Below, in pieces: positions 35,863-45,720 of a stretch of DNA of 64,000 nt. Positions within the stretch are counted from its first letter, which is position 1. Every line of letters starts with the position of its first letter. The notes under the pieces are model-generated. The model was given only the letters and a program-made list of their open reading frames with translations. It was not told the origin of the DNA and made no database searches. The stretch comes from Woeseiaceae bacterium (lineage in GTDB: Bacteria > Pseudomonadota > Gammaproteobacteria > Steroidobacterales > Woeseiaceae), in contig JAPKEL010000007.1 in the NCBI GenBank assembly GCA_028822065.1, positions 1-64,000 of the forward strand, written 5' to 3'. Both the position numbers and the translations under genes were made by a program.

Positions 35863-36886
35863 ATTGTTGCAAGTGGCTATTTAAATAACTCGTAGCTTTA
35901 CTCCAATCCTTGCTATCTAAGAGCTGCTCTCTGGAGATACTTTTCTTTCCTCTTAATCTAGCTAAACGCAGCATTGATGAGGGGTTATGATAATCTTTAA
36001 GCAATTTAACGGTTTCTTCTGATCCTTCTCGATCATTACACATTATTAACATATCACAACTGGCTTTTAGGGCTAAAGTAGCTCTCTGAGTAAGATTACC
36101 GTATGCACATAAAGCCTTCATGCTGAGGTCATCACAAAAGACTACTCCGTTAAATCCCAACTGTTGGCGCAGATGATTTTTGATCCAATACTCAGATATA
36201 CTGGCTGGCATTGAATCAGTTTGTTTATATATTATGTGTGACATCATTATGGCGGAAATGGCTTGCTTTCGAATTAGGCCTTCATACGGATAGATATCAT
36301 CCAGTAATTCACTGAAATCCCTCCGATCAATTGGTAATTGTTCATGAGAATCGTTAACTACAAATCCATGGCCAGGAAAGTGCTTTGCTACCGCTTGCAT
36401 GCCGGCACTTTTTAATCCACGAGTGAATTTATAGCTCAGCTCCTCTACAATTCTTTTATCTCGATGAAATGATCTATCGCCAATAATGGCGCTTGAGCCC
36501 CAGTCAAGATCGACACAAGGTCCGAAGCATAAATCAACTCCAATAGCACGAAGCTCAGCGCCAATAATCCAGCCAATAAAAAAAGCAAGCTCATGAGCTG
36601 CAGCTTGATTTTGATCATACAAATGACCAACATGTCGCATAGATGGTATCTTTGTAAAACCATTTCGGAATCTCTGTACCCGCCCCCCCTCATGATCTAC
36701 AGCAATCAGTAATGATGGAGTTTGTATTTTTCGTATTTCACTAATCAAATTGATTATTTGGTTCGGAGATTCGTAATTTCGACTGAATAAAATCACACCA
36801 CCTACATTCGAAGATCGTAATAAGGTTCGATCAGCCGAGGTTAACTCAAGGCCTTCAATGTCCAACATAATAAAACCACGCGCCAT
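35840..36886 (-). CDS. nagZ: Beta-N-acetylhexosaminidase NagZ
   Basis: A glycoside hydrolase family 3 enzyme that removes GlcNAc from cytoplasmic anhydro-muropeptides during cell-wall recycling. Motifs are MLDIEGLELT near 7-16, GGVILFSRNY near 29-38, DHEGGRVQRFR near 63, and the catalytic loop KHFPGHGFVVNDSHEQLP near 165-182 with its Asp-His pair. The 348 residues are normal. It is the last gene of the long lepA-to-nagZ run, 97 bp after rlmD. Confidence 0.95.
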   Translation of the reverse strand: MARGFIMLDIEGLELTSADRTLLRSSNVGGVILFSRNYESPNQIINLISEIRKIQTPSLLIAVDHEGGRVQRFRNGFTKIPSMRHVGHLYDQNQAAAHELAFFIGWIIGAELRAIGVDLCFGPCVDLDWGSSAIIGDRSFHRDKRIVEELSYKFTRGLKSAGMQAVAKHFPGHGFVVNDSHEQLPIDRRDFSELLDDIYPYEGLIRKQAISAIMMSHIIYKQTDSMPASISEYWIKNHLRQQLGFNGVVFCDDLSMKALCAYGNLTQRATLALKASCDMLIMCNDREGSEETVKLLKDYHNPSSMLRLARLRGKKSISREQLLDSKDWSKATSYLNSHLQQSNFELSG

Positions 36887-36983
36887 AACACAAAGATTAT
36901 GCGTGAAGAATTAAAGGATCAAGTTCATGAATGAATAATTTAAAGTTATTCTAGGTAATATTTATAAATTACTGATAAATATA

Positions 36984-38300
36984 CTATTTTTTGAATACAG
37001 TTATTGATTCTACATGCGTCGTATGTGGAAACATATCAATAATCCCCGCAGCATCTAGCGTATAATTTTCTTGATTAACTAAAATATCTGCATCTCTGGC
37101 TAAGGTCCCAGGGTGACACGAAACATATACGATTTTTTGAGCATTAAATAATTTTATATGTTTAACGATCTCAAAAGCTCCGCTTCTAGCTGGATCTAAA
37201 AGCAATTTATCGCACTCCAAATCAGATCTATTATTATCTAAATTAAATAAATCACCTGAAAAAAATTTGATATTTTTAATATTATTTAATTTTGCGTTAT
37301 GCTCAGCTCTCTGAACCAACTCTTCTAGTAACTCAATCCCTATCACTTCTTTTGCATATCTTGCTAAGGGCAAACTAAAGTTACCAATACCGCAAAATAA
37401 ATCAATTACACGATCTGTTTTTTGAGGTTCGAGCAACTCAATGGCTCGTGAAACCATTAACTTATTAACCTGATTGTTAATTTGAATAAAATCAGTAGAG
37501 ATAAACTCACTGATAATATTATGCGATTCATGAGCATAACTTAGAGGTTGAAATGAAGATCCAGTATCAAGCAATTTAATCGTATGTGGTCCACCGGTTT
37601 GCAAGGCGATCCTTAATTTATTCTTCTCGGCAAATGTACTGAGTAATTTCTTGTCTTTTTTAGTGGGTGGCTCAAGCACGCGAATTACAAGTTCCACACA
37701 GTGATCCCCTACCGCAATCTCTATCTGAGGCACATGACTTCTAATACTTAAGGATCCTATCAAATCACTAAGCGGGTCAATTAATTCATTTACAGGGTGT
37801 TGTAATACCTCACAACGATGCATATCAGTAATAAATGGTGCATATCGCTCTCTAAACCCAACCAGAACGCGATTTTTTCTTTCTACATATTTTACTCCTA
37901 ATCGTGCACGACGACGGTAGTTCCAGCTGCCATTTTCACCAGGTGCGTATATAGATTCGAGCCATCTATTTGGAGAAACCTTGCCTATACGTGATAGATT
38001 GTCCTTTAAGGTCTGAAGCTTTAAGTCGCGTTGGGCGTCAGAAGATAGATGTTGTAATGAACAACCTCCGCATCGACCAAATACATCACAACGTGGCTTT
38101 ATTCTTGATAAGCTAGGCGCCAATACCTCAAGTAATTCAGCCTCATCGTATTTCCGACGACGTTTGCGGCGCTGAAACATTACTTTTTCACCCTCCAAGG
38201 CGCCTGCAACAAAGACTTTTTTTCCGTCTATATCTGCAATACCGCGACCATCGTGTGTAGATGAAACTATATAAGCAATCTCAGATGTATTTTTTTCCAT
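36984..38300 (-). CDS. rlmD: 23S rRNA (uracil-1939-C5)-methyltransferase RlmD
   Basis: A SAM-dependent, iron-sulfur-containing RNA m5U methyltransferase. An N-terminal TRAM domain (about 5-65) is followed by the [4Fe-4S] ligands in CDVFGRCGGCSLQHL near 72-86. SAM motif VIDLFCGIGNFSLPLA, DPARSG near 377 and the catalytic-cysteine region VYVSCHPGTLARD near 394-406 are present. The 438 residues match the family. TrmA-like or RlmC-like roles are less likely because of the TRAM domain and length. Confidence 0.93.
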   Translation of the reverse strand: MEKNTSEIAYIVSSTHDGRGIADIDGKKVFVAGALEGEKVMFQRRKRRRKYDEAELLEVLAPSLSRIKPRCDVFGRCGGCSLQHLSSDAQRDLKLQTLKDNLSRIGKVSPNRWLESIYAPGENGSWNYRRRARLGVKYVERKNRVLVGFRERYAPFITDMHRCEVLQHPVNELIDPLSDLIGSLSIRSHVPQIEIAVGDHCVELVIRVLEPPTKKDKKLLSTFAEKNKLRIALQTGGPHTIKLLDTGSSFQPLSYAHESHNIISEFISTDFIQINNQVNKLMVSRAIELLEPQKTDRVIDLFCGIGNFSLPLARYAKEVIGIELLEELVQRAEHNAKLNNIKNIKFFSGDLFNLDNNRSDLECDKLLLDPARSGAFEIVKHIKLFNAQKIVYVSCHPGTLARDADILVNQENYTLDAAGIIDMFPHTTHVESITVFKK

Positions 38301-38312
38301 AAAATTAAAATT

Positions 38313-39086
38313 TTAGGTTTCTGCCCAAGCTGACAAAAATTCATTGAGATGATCATGATTATCAGAAACTAAGGAAGCTCTTACCAGATTAAACTCTTCT
38401 TGCAGTGCAGATTCGGTTAAATTACCGCGCATGAACTCAAAACTCAGATACACCAAATATGTATTAATAACATCAGTTTCACAGTAATTTCGAATTGCAG
38501 TAATCTCACCTTGCAACCAACAAGGCCAAACCTTATCCCCACTCATTCCGAGCTTACCCGGATATCCAAGCATAATAGCAATTTGATCCAGACTAGCTCT
38601 TGCCTTCATTTGATAGCCTGATAACACATCCATTAAATCAATGTGTCTTGCATGAAAACGACTCAGATAATTATTGTAACGAAAATTATTGTCAATTTTA
38701 CCTGAATCCCAATATTTTGGAGCCTGAATTTTATGCTTTAATGCCCGATAATGAAGTACGGGTAGATCAAAACCCACTCCATTCCATGACAAGAGATCCG
38801 GCGTGTATTTTTGAATACCATCAAAAAATCGCTGTACTATCTCGCTTTCAGGAGCCTCTTCATCACCAAGACTCCATACTTTAAATGTATCTTTATTTCT
38901 AAGAGCAACAGAAATAGCTACAATCTTATGCTGATGGAGAGGTAAAAATTCAGAGTTTGTTTTTTGCTTCTGCTTGAACATCATAGTATTACCTATATCC
39001 TCATCAGAAAGACCCTCTAAATCCCACATTTTTCTCCCAAATTCAACGTCTGGGATGGTTTCAATATCAAACGCAAAACAATTCAT
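38313..39086 (-). CDS. Predicted 3'-5' exonuclease (PolB-type DEDD exonuclease domain)
   Basis: A 257-residue stand-alone exonuclease-like protein. FAFDIETIPD near 4-13 is the ExoI motif (Asp, Glu); SWNGVGFDLPVLHYR near 99-113 is ExoII; a C-terminal YCETDVINTYLVYL near 207-220 supplies the ExoIII aspartate. This family is related to the proofreading domain of family B polymerases but carries no polymerase. Its physiological role is not known. It lies between acpS and rlmD with gaps of 3 and 12 bp. Confidence 0.85.
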   Translation of the reverse strand: MNCFAFDIETIPDVEFGRKMWDLEGLSDEDIGNTMMFKQKQKTNSEFLPLHQHKIVAISVALRNKDTFKVWSLGDEEAPESEIVQRFFDGIQKYTPDLLSWNGVGFDLPVLHYRALKHKIQAPKYWDSGKIDNNFRYNNYLSRFHARHIDLMDVLSGYQMKARASLDQIAIMLGYPGKLGMSGDKVWPCWLQGEITAIRNYCETDVINTYLVYLSFEFMRGNLTESALQEEFNLVRASLVSDNHDHLNEFLSAWAET

Positions 39087-39089
39087 TGT

Positions 39090-39473
39090 TTATATATCCT
39101 TCATCATTATCGAAAACGCTAAAATTAAGCCAGCTTCATCACTTAAACTGATATGGCCATCCCCAATACCCAGTTTTTTACATACCGACTTACCCCTATT
39201 TGAGAAAACAACTAAAGGCTTTCCAAGTTTATTATTAACAACACCAATATCCCTGATCCAAATTCCATTCGAGAAGCCGGTACCCATGGCTTTTACAATG
39301 GCTTCTTTCGCTGCAAAACGCATAGCTAAAAAACGAATCGGATGATGAGATTTTTCAAATAAAGCATGCTCTTCTGGCATCAATAATCTATTTATAAAAT
39401 GATCACCAAAACGTGCATGAGTTTTTTTTATTCGCGAGAACTTGACAATATCAGTGCCAATACCGAAAATCAC
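39090..39473 (-). CDS. acpS: Holo-[acyl-carrier-protein] synthase
   Basis: Transfers 4'-phosphopantetheine from coenzyme A to acyl carrier protein. The family start MIFGIGTDIV is encoded from GTG at 39473, giving 127 residues, the usual length. An ATG at 39503 in the same frame would add MRREFDFVKI and overlap pdxJ by 17 bp, which is less likely. The metal-binding Asp is in GTDIV, and the Glu-containing motif is FAAKEAIVKAMG near 54-65. It follows pdxJ, as in most gammaproteobacteria. Confidence 0.93.
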   Translation of the reverse strand: MIFGIGTDIVKFSRIKKTHARFGDHFINRLLMPEEHALFEKSHHPIRFLAMRFAAKEAIVKAMGTGFSNGIWIRDIGVVNNKLGKPLVVFSNRGKSVCKKLGIGDGHISLSDEAGLILAFSIMMKDI

Positions 39474-39486
39474 AATCTTAACGAAA

Positions 39487-40230
39487 TCAAACTCTCGCCT
39501 CATTCATTAACTGTATCATTTCACCAATGGCACGATCTATTCCTTCAAAAGCAGCATAAGCAATCACAGAATGGCCAATATTTAATTCTTTAATCGCACC
39601 TATCATCGCTATATGCGATACATTTTGATAATTCAAACCATGGCCAGCATTTACAATTAACCCTTGCTCATGAGCATAATACGCAGCTTCAACTATTCTT
39701 TGTAGCTCCATTTCCTTTGCCACTCCAGAGGCATCAGCATAAGCGCCAGTGTGCAGCTCTATTACTGGTACTTTTATCTCTAAAGTTGCGTCAATTTGGT
39801 GAAAATCAGGATCAATAAATAAAGACACTCTTATATTGTTCTCACTGAGTTTTTTGGATGCATCAGCTATTGATTCAATTTTTTTAACCACATCCAATCC
39901 ACCTTCTGTGGTTAATTCTTCCCTACTTTCAGGGACAAGACAGCAGTCTTGTGGCTTTAAATCACATGCAATTTCAAGCATTTCATCAGTCACCGCCATC
40001 TCTAAATTTAAATGTGTTTGCATCAGATTTGAAAAATTATAAATATCTTCTTTTTGGATATGTCGCCGATCCTCTCTTAAATGCATTGTAATGCTATCTG
40101 CACCCGCTTTTTCTGCTCTAAGTGCAGCCTCCACAGGATCAGGATAAAACCCTCTTCTAGCCTGACGCAAAGTCGCAATATGATCAACATTTACACCGAG
40201 GTTAAGTTTATTTGAGTGGTTATCTTTCAT
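39487..40230 (-). CDS. pdxJ: Pyridoxine 5'-phosphate synthase
   Basis: Condenses 1-deoxy-D-xylulose 5-phosphate with 3-amino-2-oxopropyl phosphate, the ring-closing step of vitamin B6 synthesis. LGVNVDHIATLRQARRG near 11-27 is diagnostic, with ADSITMHLREDRRHI, CLVPE and LHTGAYA motifs. The 247 residues are normal. Its first 11 bases overlap recO. Implies the deoxyxylulose-dependent B6 route in this organism. Confidence 0.97.
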   Translation of the reverse strand: MKDNHSNKLNLGVNVDHIATLRQARRGFYPDPVEAALRAEKAGADSITMHLREDRRHIQKEDIYNFSNLMQTHLNLEMAVTDEMLEIACDLKPQDCCLVPESREELTTEGGLDVVKKIESIADASKKLSENNIRVSLFIDPDFHQIDATLEIKVPVIELHTGAYADASGVAKEMELQRIVEAAYYAHEQGLIVNAGHGLNYQNVSHIAMIGAIKELNIGHSVIAYAAFEGIDRAIGEMIQLMNEARV

Positions 40231-40945
40231 TTCTTTTCATTTCCTCTATTACTTTTCTAGTCATTAACTTCCTACCTCCTAATTGATAGGATATAACATG
40301 TCTTAATAAGCGATTTGCACACATTAAGGTATCTTCACATTCAAAATTTTGCTGCTGTATTGATTTTAGCTGGCTCCCAAGAAAAGTCATTGGACCTTTA
40401 TTATTTTCAACCTCAATAGGTCCCATATCAGGCCTATACTCATAATATGATAATGGATCAAGCGATTTATGTGTATCACTCACTTCATTCAGATTCAATG
40501 CATAACCAATCAACTTAAGTAACTTTATCTCAAATTGTCGCAACAATGGTGCAAGCTGATTCGTTAAACTAAGTTTCTTTATTGTCTCAGAGTAAAGCAA
40601 AAAAATCTCATTATGGGGATCGTCTTTATGTAATAATTTTAGTAATAATTCATTGGCATAATAGCCAGATATTAAGGCATCTCCATTAAGAGAAATTGGC
40701 GCACCTTGAACTTCTGCTTCAATCAGAGTTCCCAAATTTGCACGTGAAAGCCAAGATATATTCAAAGGCATAAAAGGCCTCAATATTCCTCTAAATTTAG
40801 ATTTTGCCGAGCGACTGCCTTTTGCAATTACCGAGATTCGACCATACTCACACGTCATAATATCCAGAATCATACTTGAATTACTAAATGGACGATGATG
40901 CAAAATCCATGCCGATTGATTTTGAATGCGTTTTTTATTTGACAT
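40220..40945 (-). CDS. recO: DNA repair protein RecO
   Basis: A recombination mediator that, with RecR, loads RecA on SSB-coated gaps. The N-terminal OB fold shows AWILHHRPFSNSSMILDIMT and VIAKGSRSAKSKF (about 12-50); a helical domain with GYYANELLLKLL follows near 90-101. The 241 residues are typical. The era-recO-pdxJ-acpS order is conserved. Confidence 0.94.
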   Translation of the reverse strand: MSNKKRIQNQSAWILHHRPFSNSSMILDIMTCEYGRISVIAKGSRSAKSKFRGILRPFMPLNISWLSRANLGTLIEAEVQGAPISLNGDALISGYYANELLLKLLHKDDPHNEIFLLYSETIKKLSLTNQLAPLLRQFEIKLLKLIGYALNLNEVSDTHKSLDPLSYYEYRPDMGPIEVENNKGPMTFLGSQLKSIQQQNFECEDTLMCANRLLRHVISYQLGGRKLMTRKVIEEMKRNER

Positions 40946-40954
40946 AATTGATCC

Positions 40955-41848
40955 CTAAAGATCATAGCCAAGGCTTTGAAGATCTTTTTCGCTATCAGCC
41001 CAATTAAGTTTAACCTTAACCCATAAACTAAGATGGATGGATTTTTGCAAACGCTCTTTCAGATCGATTCTTGCTGCAGTCCCTACTCTCTTTAAAAGCG
41101 AACCATTTTTTCCAACAACGATACCTTTTTGAGTTTCCCTTTCAACCCAGATAATGGCCTGTATAAGAATATTTTTTTTAGTATCTTCGTAATTCTCAAT
41201 TTCAACTGTCAAACCATAAGGAATCTCTTGCCTTAACTCTAAGATTAATTTCTCTCTAATTGTTTCTGACGCGGTAAATGCAGGACTTCGATCAGTAATA
41301 GTTTTACCAGAAAATAATTGCGGTGATAGCGGAAGATATTTAGGGAGTAGATCTATCAAAACTTTCAGAGAATCCCTTCTCCTCGCAGTGATGGGTATTA
41401 CTTCCTCAAATCCATAACGAGCAGACATCTTCGCAAGTTTTTCTAATAAAATTTCTTTCGGATGAACCTGATCAATTTTATTCAATAACACAATAGCAGG
41501 CACTGTACTTTTCTGAATTCGATCAAGCACATCTTGATCTTCCTCAGTCCAAGATCTAGCCTCGCATACAAATAAATTTAAATCGGCATCCATCAGTGCA
41601 TTTGTGGCAGTTTTATTCATCATTTTATTCATCATTTTTTCGGCTTTACGATGCAACCCTGGAGTATCTATAAATATTGCTTGAAAATTTAATTGGGTAT
41701 AAATACCGAGAATTCGATGTCTGGTCGTTTGTGGTTTCCTAGTAACAATACTCACTTTACTTTTAAGTATTGTATTTATTAGTGTTGATTTACCCACATT
41801 AGGTCTTCCAACCACTGAAATAAAACCACTTTTATAATTTTCTGTCAT
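40955..41848 (-). CDS. era: Ribosome-assembly GTPase Era
   Basis: Binds the 3' end of 16S rRNA and acts in 30S maturation. The G domain has P-loop GRPNVGKSTLIN near 14-25, switch motif TRHRILGIYT, DTPGLH near 59 and NKID near 123. The C-terminal KH domain includes VGKNGSLLKRVGTAARIDLK near 248-267. The 297 residues are normal. The gap to rnc is 12 bp. Confidence 0.97.
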   Translation of the reverse strand: MTENYKSGFISVVGRPNVGKSTLINTILKSKVSIVTRKPQTTRHRILGIYTQLNFQAIFIDTPGLHRKAEKMMNKMMNKTATNALMDADLNLFVCEARSWTEEDQDVLDRIQKSTVPAIVLLNKIDQVHPKEILLEKLAKMSARYGFEEVIPITARRRDSLKVLIDLLPKYLPLSPQLFSGKTITDRSPAFTASETIREKLILELRQEIPYGLTVEIENYEDTKKNILIQAIIWVERETQKGIVVGKNGSLLKRVGTAARIDLKERLQKSIHLSLWVKVKLNWADSEKDLQSLGYDL

Positions 41849-41860
41849 CTAATTAAAACC

Positions 41861-42547
41861 TTACTCATTTAATTTTTTCAACATCTCTTTAGCTGCCTGT
41901 TGCTCAGCATTCCTTCTTGATGAACCCTGACCAATTGTCTGTAGATCATTTTTTTTGATCTTACAATCGACATAAAATACTTGATCATGATCTGCGCCCA
42001 TGGTTTTTTTCAAGATATAGGAAGGTAAGGCATCGCCATCATGCTGCAACAATTCTTGTAGCTGAGTTTTTGAGTCCTTCAATGCATTTAAATCAGGTAA
42101 ATTAGTGAGCCATGAATCGAATAATCTTTTAATTAACTCTCTTGTTTGCTGATAGCCACCATCGATATAAACCGCGCCAATCAGAGCCTCAAGAGTATCG
42201 GATAAGACTGAGGGCCGGTATTTAACGCCACTCTTTTTTTCGCCAGAACCTAAAATAATATAATCACTCAGATTCATAGTTACAGCAATTTTATGCAAGG
42301 TTGATTCTTGTACTAAATGAGCGCGTAATCTCGTTAAATTTCCCTCATCTATTTCTTGTTTCAATTGATACACAAGATCTGCAATTACAAACCCTAAAAT
42401 TGAGTCACCTAAAAACTCCAATCTTTCATTATTTACCGATGATACGCTTCGGTGCGTTAAGGCTAAAACCAGAAGCGACTGATCTTGGAACTCATACTTC
42501 AAACTCTGTTTAGACCATTGGTCCGTTTCAATCATGGAATAATTCAT
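41861..42547 (-). CDS. rnc: Ribonuclease III
   Basis: A double-strand-specific endoribonuclease that starts rRNA maturation and cuts regulatory RNA duplexes. The RNase III signature NERLEFLGDSILGFV is near 40-54, and the second acidic site DTLEALIGAVYIDGG near 117-131. A C-terminal double-stranded-RNA-binding domain (about 156-225) ends in NAEQQAAKEMLKKL. The 228 residues are normal. It sits between lepB and era, as in E. coli. Confidence 0.97.
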   Translation of the reverse strand: MNYSMIETDQWSKQSLKYEFQDQSLLVLALTHRSVSSVNNERLEFLGDSILGFVIADLVYQLKQEIDEGNLTRLRAHLVQESTLHKIAVTMNLSDYIILGSGEKKSGVKYRPSVLSDTLEALIGAVYIDGGYQQTRELIKRLFDSWLTNLPDLNALKDSKTQLQELLQHDGDALPSYILKKTMGADHDQVFYVDCKIKKNDLQTIGQGSSRRNAEQQAAKEMLKKLNE

Positions 42548-42565
42548 AGTTATCTTATAAGCATA

Positions 42566-43324
42566 TTAATTAATTTCACGCCCAATACGTTTCCATTTTG
42601 GCCATTCTATACCATCCATATGCATCCAAATCATAGCTGCTTTTCCGACCAAGAATGACTCAGGAATAGCCTCAATAAACCGACTGTCGCGACTATTATC
42701 TCGATTATCACCCATCATAAAATAACTGCCTTCAGGCACTACATAATAACCTTCCCCAATAGTATTCATAGTATTAGCAATAAGTATTGTATGGCTACTT
42801 TGATCAATAGATTCTATATATTGGGGTTTCATTTCGTAAGATGGATTAGCTGGATCTCGCTCCAGCTCAACCAGACGACCATTAATAGTCAATCTATGGT
42901 CTTGATAAATAATTTTATCGCCAGGCAATCCAATAACGCGTTTTATATAATTGATACTTGGATCTGAAGGGAGGCGAAAAACGGCTACATCGCCTCTTTT
43001 CGGATCATCAACTTCCCATATTTTAGTTTCTAAAACTGGCAACCTTAGGCCATAAGAGTATTTTTTTACAAATATAAAATCACCAATCCATAAAGTTGGT
43101 TTCATGGAGCCTGATGGAATTCTAAATGGCTCAAAAATAAAAGAGCGTATTATAAGAACAAAAAATAACACAGGGAAAAAAGCATAAGAATATTCTAAGA
43201 CTGTATTCTTAAGATTTTTTTCTGTTTTATTATGATTTGATTGTTTTTTCCAAAATAAAATATCGGATAAAATAAATATCCCACTAAACAACGTCAAGGA
43301 CACAAGTATCAAAGCTAAATTCAT
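42566..43324 (-). CDS. lepB: Signal peptidase I
   Basis: Cleaves Sec and Tat signal peptides at the outer face of the inner membrane. Two N-terminal hydrophobic segments precede the catalytic serine in FRIPSGSMKPTL near 68-79. The lysine is in YIKRVIGLPGDKI near 126-138, and the box MGDNRDNSRDSRF is near 203-215. The 252 residues are slightly shorter than in E. coli. Its first base overlaps the end of lepA. Confidence 0.97.
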   Translation of the reverse strand: MNLALILVSLTLFSGIFILSDILFWKKQSNHNKTEKNLKNTVLEYSYAFFPVLFFVLIIRSFIFEPFRIPSGSMKPTLWIGDFIFVKKYSYGLRLPVLETKIWEVDDPKRGDVAVFRLPSDPSINYIKRVIGLPGDKIIYQDHRLTINGRLVELERDPANPSYEMKPQYIESIDQSSHTILIANTMNTIGEGYYVVPEGSYFMMGDNRDNSRDSRFIEAIPESFLVGKAAMIWMHMDGIEWPKWKRIGREIN

Positions 43325-45129
43325 TATTTTTTTCCTTTTTTTCCGTCAACACTTAATATTGTTAAAAATGCTTCCTGAGGGATTTCAACGGAACCGATTT
43401 GCTTCATTCTTTTCTTACCAGCCTTCTGTTTTTCTAGTAATTTTCTTTTTCTACTAACATCACCACCATAGCATTTTGCAGTAACATTTTTACGTAATGC
43501 TTTAACGGTACTGCGAGAAAGTATTTGATTACCTATTGCTGCTTGAATGGCAACATCAAACATTTGTCTTGGAATCAATTTTCTCATTTTCTCGACAATT
43601 TCCCTGCCTCTAAAAATTGAATTATTACGATGAATAATTACTGCTAATGCATCTACTCGCTCCCCATTAATAAGAATATCAAGACGCACAAGAGGGGCGA
43701 CTTGAAATCTTTGAAACTGATAATCATATGAAGCATACCCACGACTAACAGATTTAAGTCGATCAAAAAAATCTAAGACAACCTCTGCCAGTGGCATTTC
43801 ATATTCCAACGAAACTTGTTTACCTAGATATCTAATTTGTTTTTGTTGACCCCTTTTCTCGATACATAATTTAATTACTGACCCTACATGCTCTTGGGGT
43901 ACTAAAATATTAGCTAAGATTATGGGTTCTCTTAACTCAATAACTTCATTCGGAGGGGGTAATTTTGCAGGATTATCAACAAATATGACCTCATTTTTAT
44001 CATTTAGAATCTCAAAAATTACAGTTGGAGCTGTGGTAATCAGGTCGAGATTATACTCTCTTTCTAACCGCTCCTGAATGATTTCTAAGTGCAACATACC
44101 AAGAAAACCACAACGAAAACCCAGACCTAGTGCGGTTGAGCTCTCTGGCTCAAAATGCAATGATGCATCATTAAGACGAAGTTTTTTTAATGCCTCACGA
44201 AAACTCTCAAAATCATCCGAACTTATTGGGAATAATCCTGCAAATACTCTAGGTTGAACCTGCTTAAAATCTGGTAGCGCTTTATCACATTGATTTGCAG
44301 TTAAGGTCAACGTATCGCCTACAGGCGCTCCATCGATATCCTTGATCCCCGCTATTACAAATCCCACTTCTCCAGTTCTAAGGATGTCACGATCATCCAT
44401 TTTTGGGGTGAAACAGCCAACCCGATCTGCAATATGAGATTGTTGTGATGACATCACAGTCATTTTACTGCCTTTTTTTAATTCACCATTAACAATTCTC
44501 ACTAGAGATACAACACCCACATAATTATCGAACCATGAATCTATAATTAATGCTTGTAAAGGAGCATTTGGATTTCCTTCTGGAGGAGGAATCATCTCAA
44601 CTAATTGTTCCAATAATTCGTTGATTCCTTTACCTGTTTTAGCGCTGACTAAGGCTGCGTGTTTTGCATCTATACCAATTACATCCTCAATCTCATTTAT
44701 TACACGCTCAGTATCTGCAGCAGGCAAATCTATTTTATTTAGCACAGGAAGGACTTCTAGATCCTGATCGATAGCGGTAATACAATTTGCTACACTTTGC
44801 GCCTCAACGCCCTGTGCCGCATCCACAACGAGCAAAGCCCCCTCGCATGCCGCCAAGGACCTTGATACCTCGTAAGAGAAATCAACATGGCCCGGGGTAT
44901 CGATCAGGTTTAGCTGGTATGTCTGCCCATTAATTCCCGTATAGTCCAATGAAACACTTTGCGCTTTAATGGTGATACCTCTTTCTTTTTCAATATCCAT
45001 TGAATCAAGTACTTGTTCAGACATCTCTCTTTCTTGGAGACCGCCACATATCTGAATAAATCTATCCGCTAAGGTAGATTTACCATGATCAATATGTGCA
45101 ATAATCGAAAAATTTCTTATGTGTTTCAT
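43324..45129 (-). CDS. lepA: Elongation factor 4 (LepA)
   Basis: A translational GTPase that acts on ribosomes in initiation, assembly or back-translocation. The G domain shows [14 protein letters not shown] near 10-23, [12 protein letters not shown] near 77 and NKID near 131. EF-G-like domains II, III and V follow, and the LepA-specific C-terminal domain begins near residue 490. It has 601 residues (E. coli 599). It heads the lepA-lepB-rnc-era-recO-pdxJ-acpS series. Confidence 0.97.
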   Translation of the reverse strand: MKHIRNFSIIAHIDHGKSTLADRFIQICGGLQEREMSEQVLDSMDIEKERGITIKAQSVSLDYTGINGQTYQLNLIDTPGHVDFSYEVSRSLAACEGALLVVDAAQGVEAQSVANCITAIDQDLEVLPVLNKIDLPAADTERVINEIEDVIGIDAKHAALVSAKTGKGINELLEQLVEMIPPPEGNPNAPLQALIIDSWFDNYVGVVSLVRIVNGELKKGSKMTVMSSQQSHIADRVGCFTPKMDDRDILRTGEVGFVIAGIKDIDGAPVGDTLTLTANQCDKALPDFKQVQPRVFAGLFPISSDDFESFREALKKLRLNDASLHFEPESSTALGLGFRCGFLGMLHLEIIQERLEREYNLDLITTAPTVIFEILNDKNEVIFVDNPAKLPPPNEVIELREPIILANILVPQEHVGSVIKLCIEKRGQQKQIRYLGKQVSLEYEMPLAEVVLDFFDRLKSVSRGYASYDYQFQRFQVAPLVRLDILINGERVDALAVIIHRNNSIFRGREIVEKMRKLIPRQMFDVAIQAAIGNQILSRSTVKALRKNVTAKCYGGDVSRKRKLLEKQKAGKKRMKQIGSVEIPQEAFLTILSVDGKKGKK

Positions 45130-45195
45130 GAGTCTCAGATATCAAAAAAATTATGTAAATTATATACGTTATATAGCTCAGCTATGGAATTATTC

Positions 45196-45441
45196 CTAAT
45201 TTGACTGCTGATTCAATACATCTTCTATAATAGAACTATCAAGATGATACTGGAACAGTGATTGACCTTGATGCCTTACAACTGGGATTCTTGTTTTGTA
45301 CTTCTCTAATAGGTGATTAGATTCTTCAATATCTTTGATTTTTATTTCCGCCCGGTCACGCACCAGTTCACATAATTGCTCAATCAATATCTCGCAAAGA
45401 TGACACCCTTTTTTACTGTAAACTTCAAAAATTGGTTTCAT
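45196..45441 (-). CDS. Glutaredoxin-like thioredoxin-fold protein (DUF836)
   Basis: An 81-residue protein with the redox motif KKGCHLCE near 10-17, a thioredoxin-fold CxxC, followed by KIKDIEESNHLLEKY and RIPVVRHQG with the conserved cis-proline. Typical of small glutaredoxin-family (DUF836) proteins of unknown partner. It lies between sdhE and lepA in the same direction, with gaps of 22 and 66 bp. Confidence 0.82.
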   Translation of the reverse strand: MKPIFEVYSKKGCHLCEILIEQLCELVRDRAEIKIKDIEESNHLLEKYKTRIPVVRHQGQSLFQYHLDSSIIEDVLNQQSN

Positions 45442-45463
45442 TTTGGGCTCATTTCTTCACGAT

Positions 45464-45697
45464 TTAACGAATAATCAATATCTTTTGAATAATCAAATTA
45501 ATTGATTCAAACTCAGACTCGTAAGGAGTTAATAATAATTTAATTAATTCTGGATCACTTAATTGAAGTAATTCCTGAAAAGCTTTTTTTTCATCGTTAG
45601 TTGATTGCGTATAATGCTTATTCAAATAGCTAACTAACAGCTCATCCAATTCTCTCATACCACGGCGACACTGCCAACGAAGTCTAGAATTAGGCAT
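45464..45697 (-). CDS. sdhE: FAD assembly factor SdhE
   Basis: Promotes covalent attachment of FAD to the flavoprotein subunit SdhA. The 77 residues contain the invariant RGMRELD (the RGxxE motif, 12-18) and a five-helix-type sequence with LSDPELIKLL. It follows sdhB after 23 bp, so it is made with its client. YgfZ, its usual E. coli neighbour, is encoded divergently at the other end of the sdh operon. Confidence 0.93.
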   Translation of the reverse strand: MPNSRLRWQCRRGMRELDELLVSYLNKHYTQSTNDEKKAFQELLQLSDPELIKLLLTPYESEFESINLIIQKILIIR

Positions 45698-45720
45698 ATA
45701 CTTTATTCTTAAGAAATATT

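Noticed and set aside
39474-39503. ATG 39503 as the acpS start
   Set aside because: It would add ten residues not seen in the family and overlap pdxJ; GTG 39473 gives the canonical MIFGIGTDIV.
41614-41640. Short 12-bp tandem repeat in era encoding MMNKMMNK
   Set aside because: It falls in a region where Era normally has similar residues; it looks like ordinary sequence drift.
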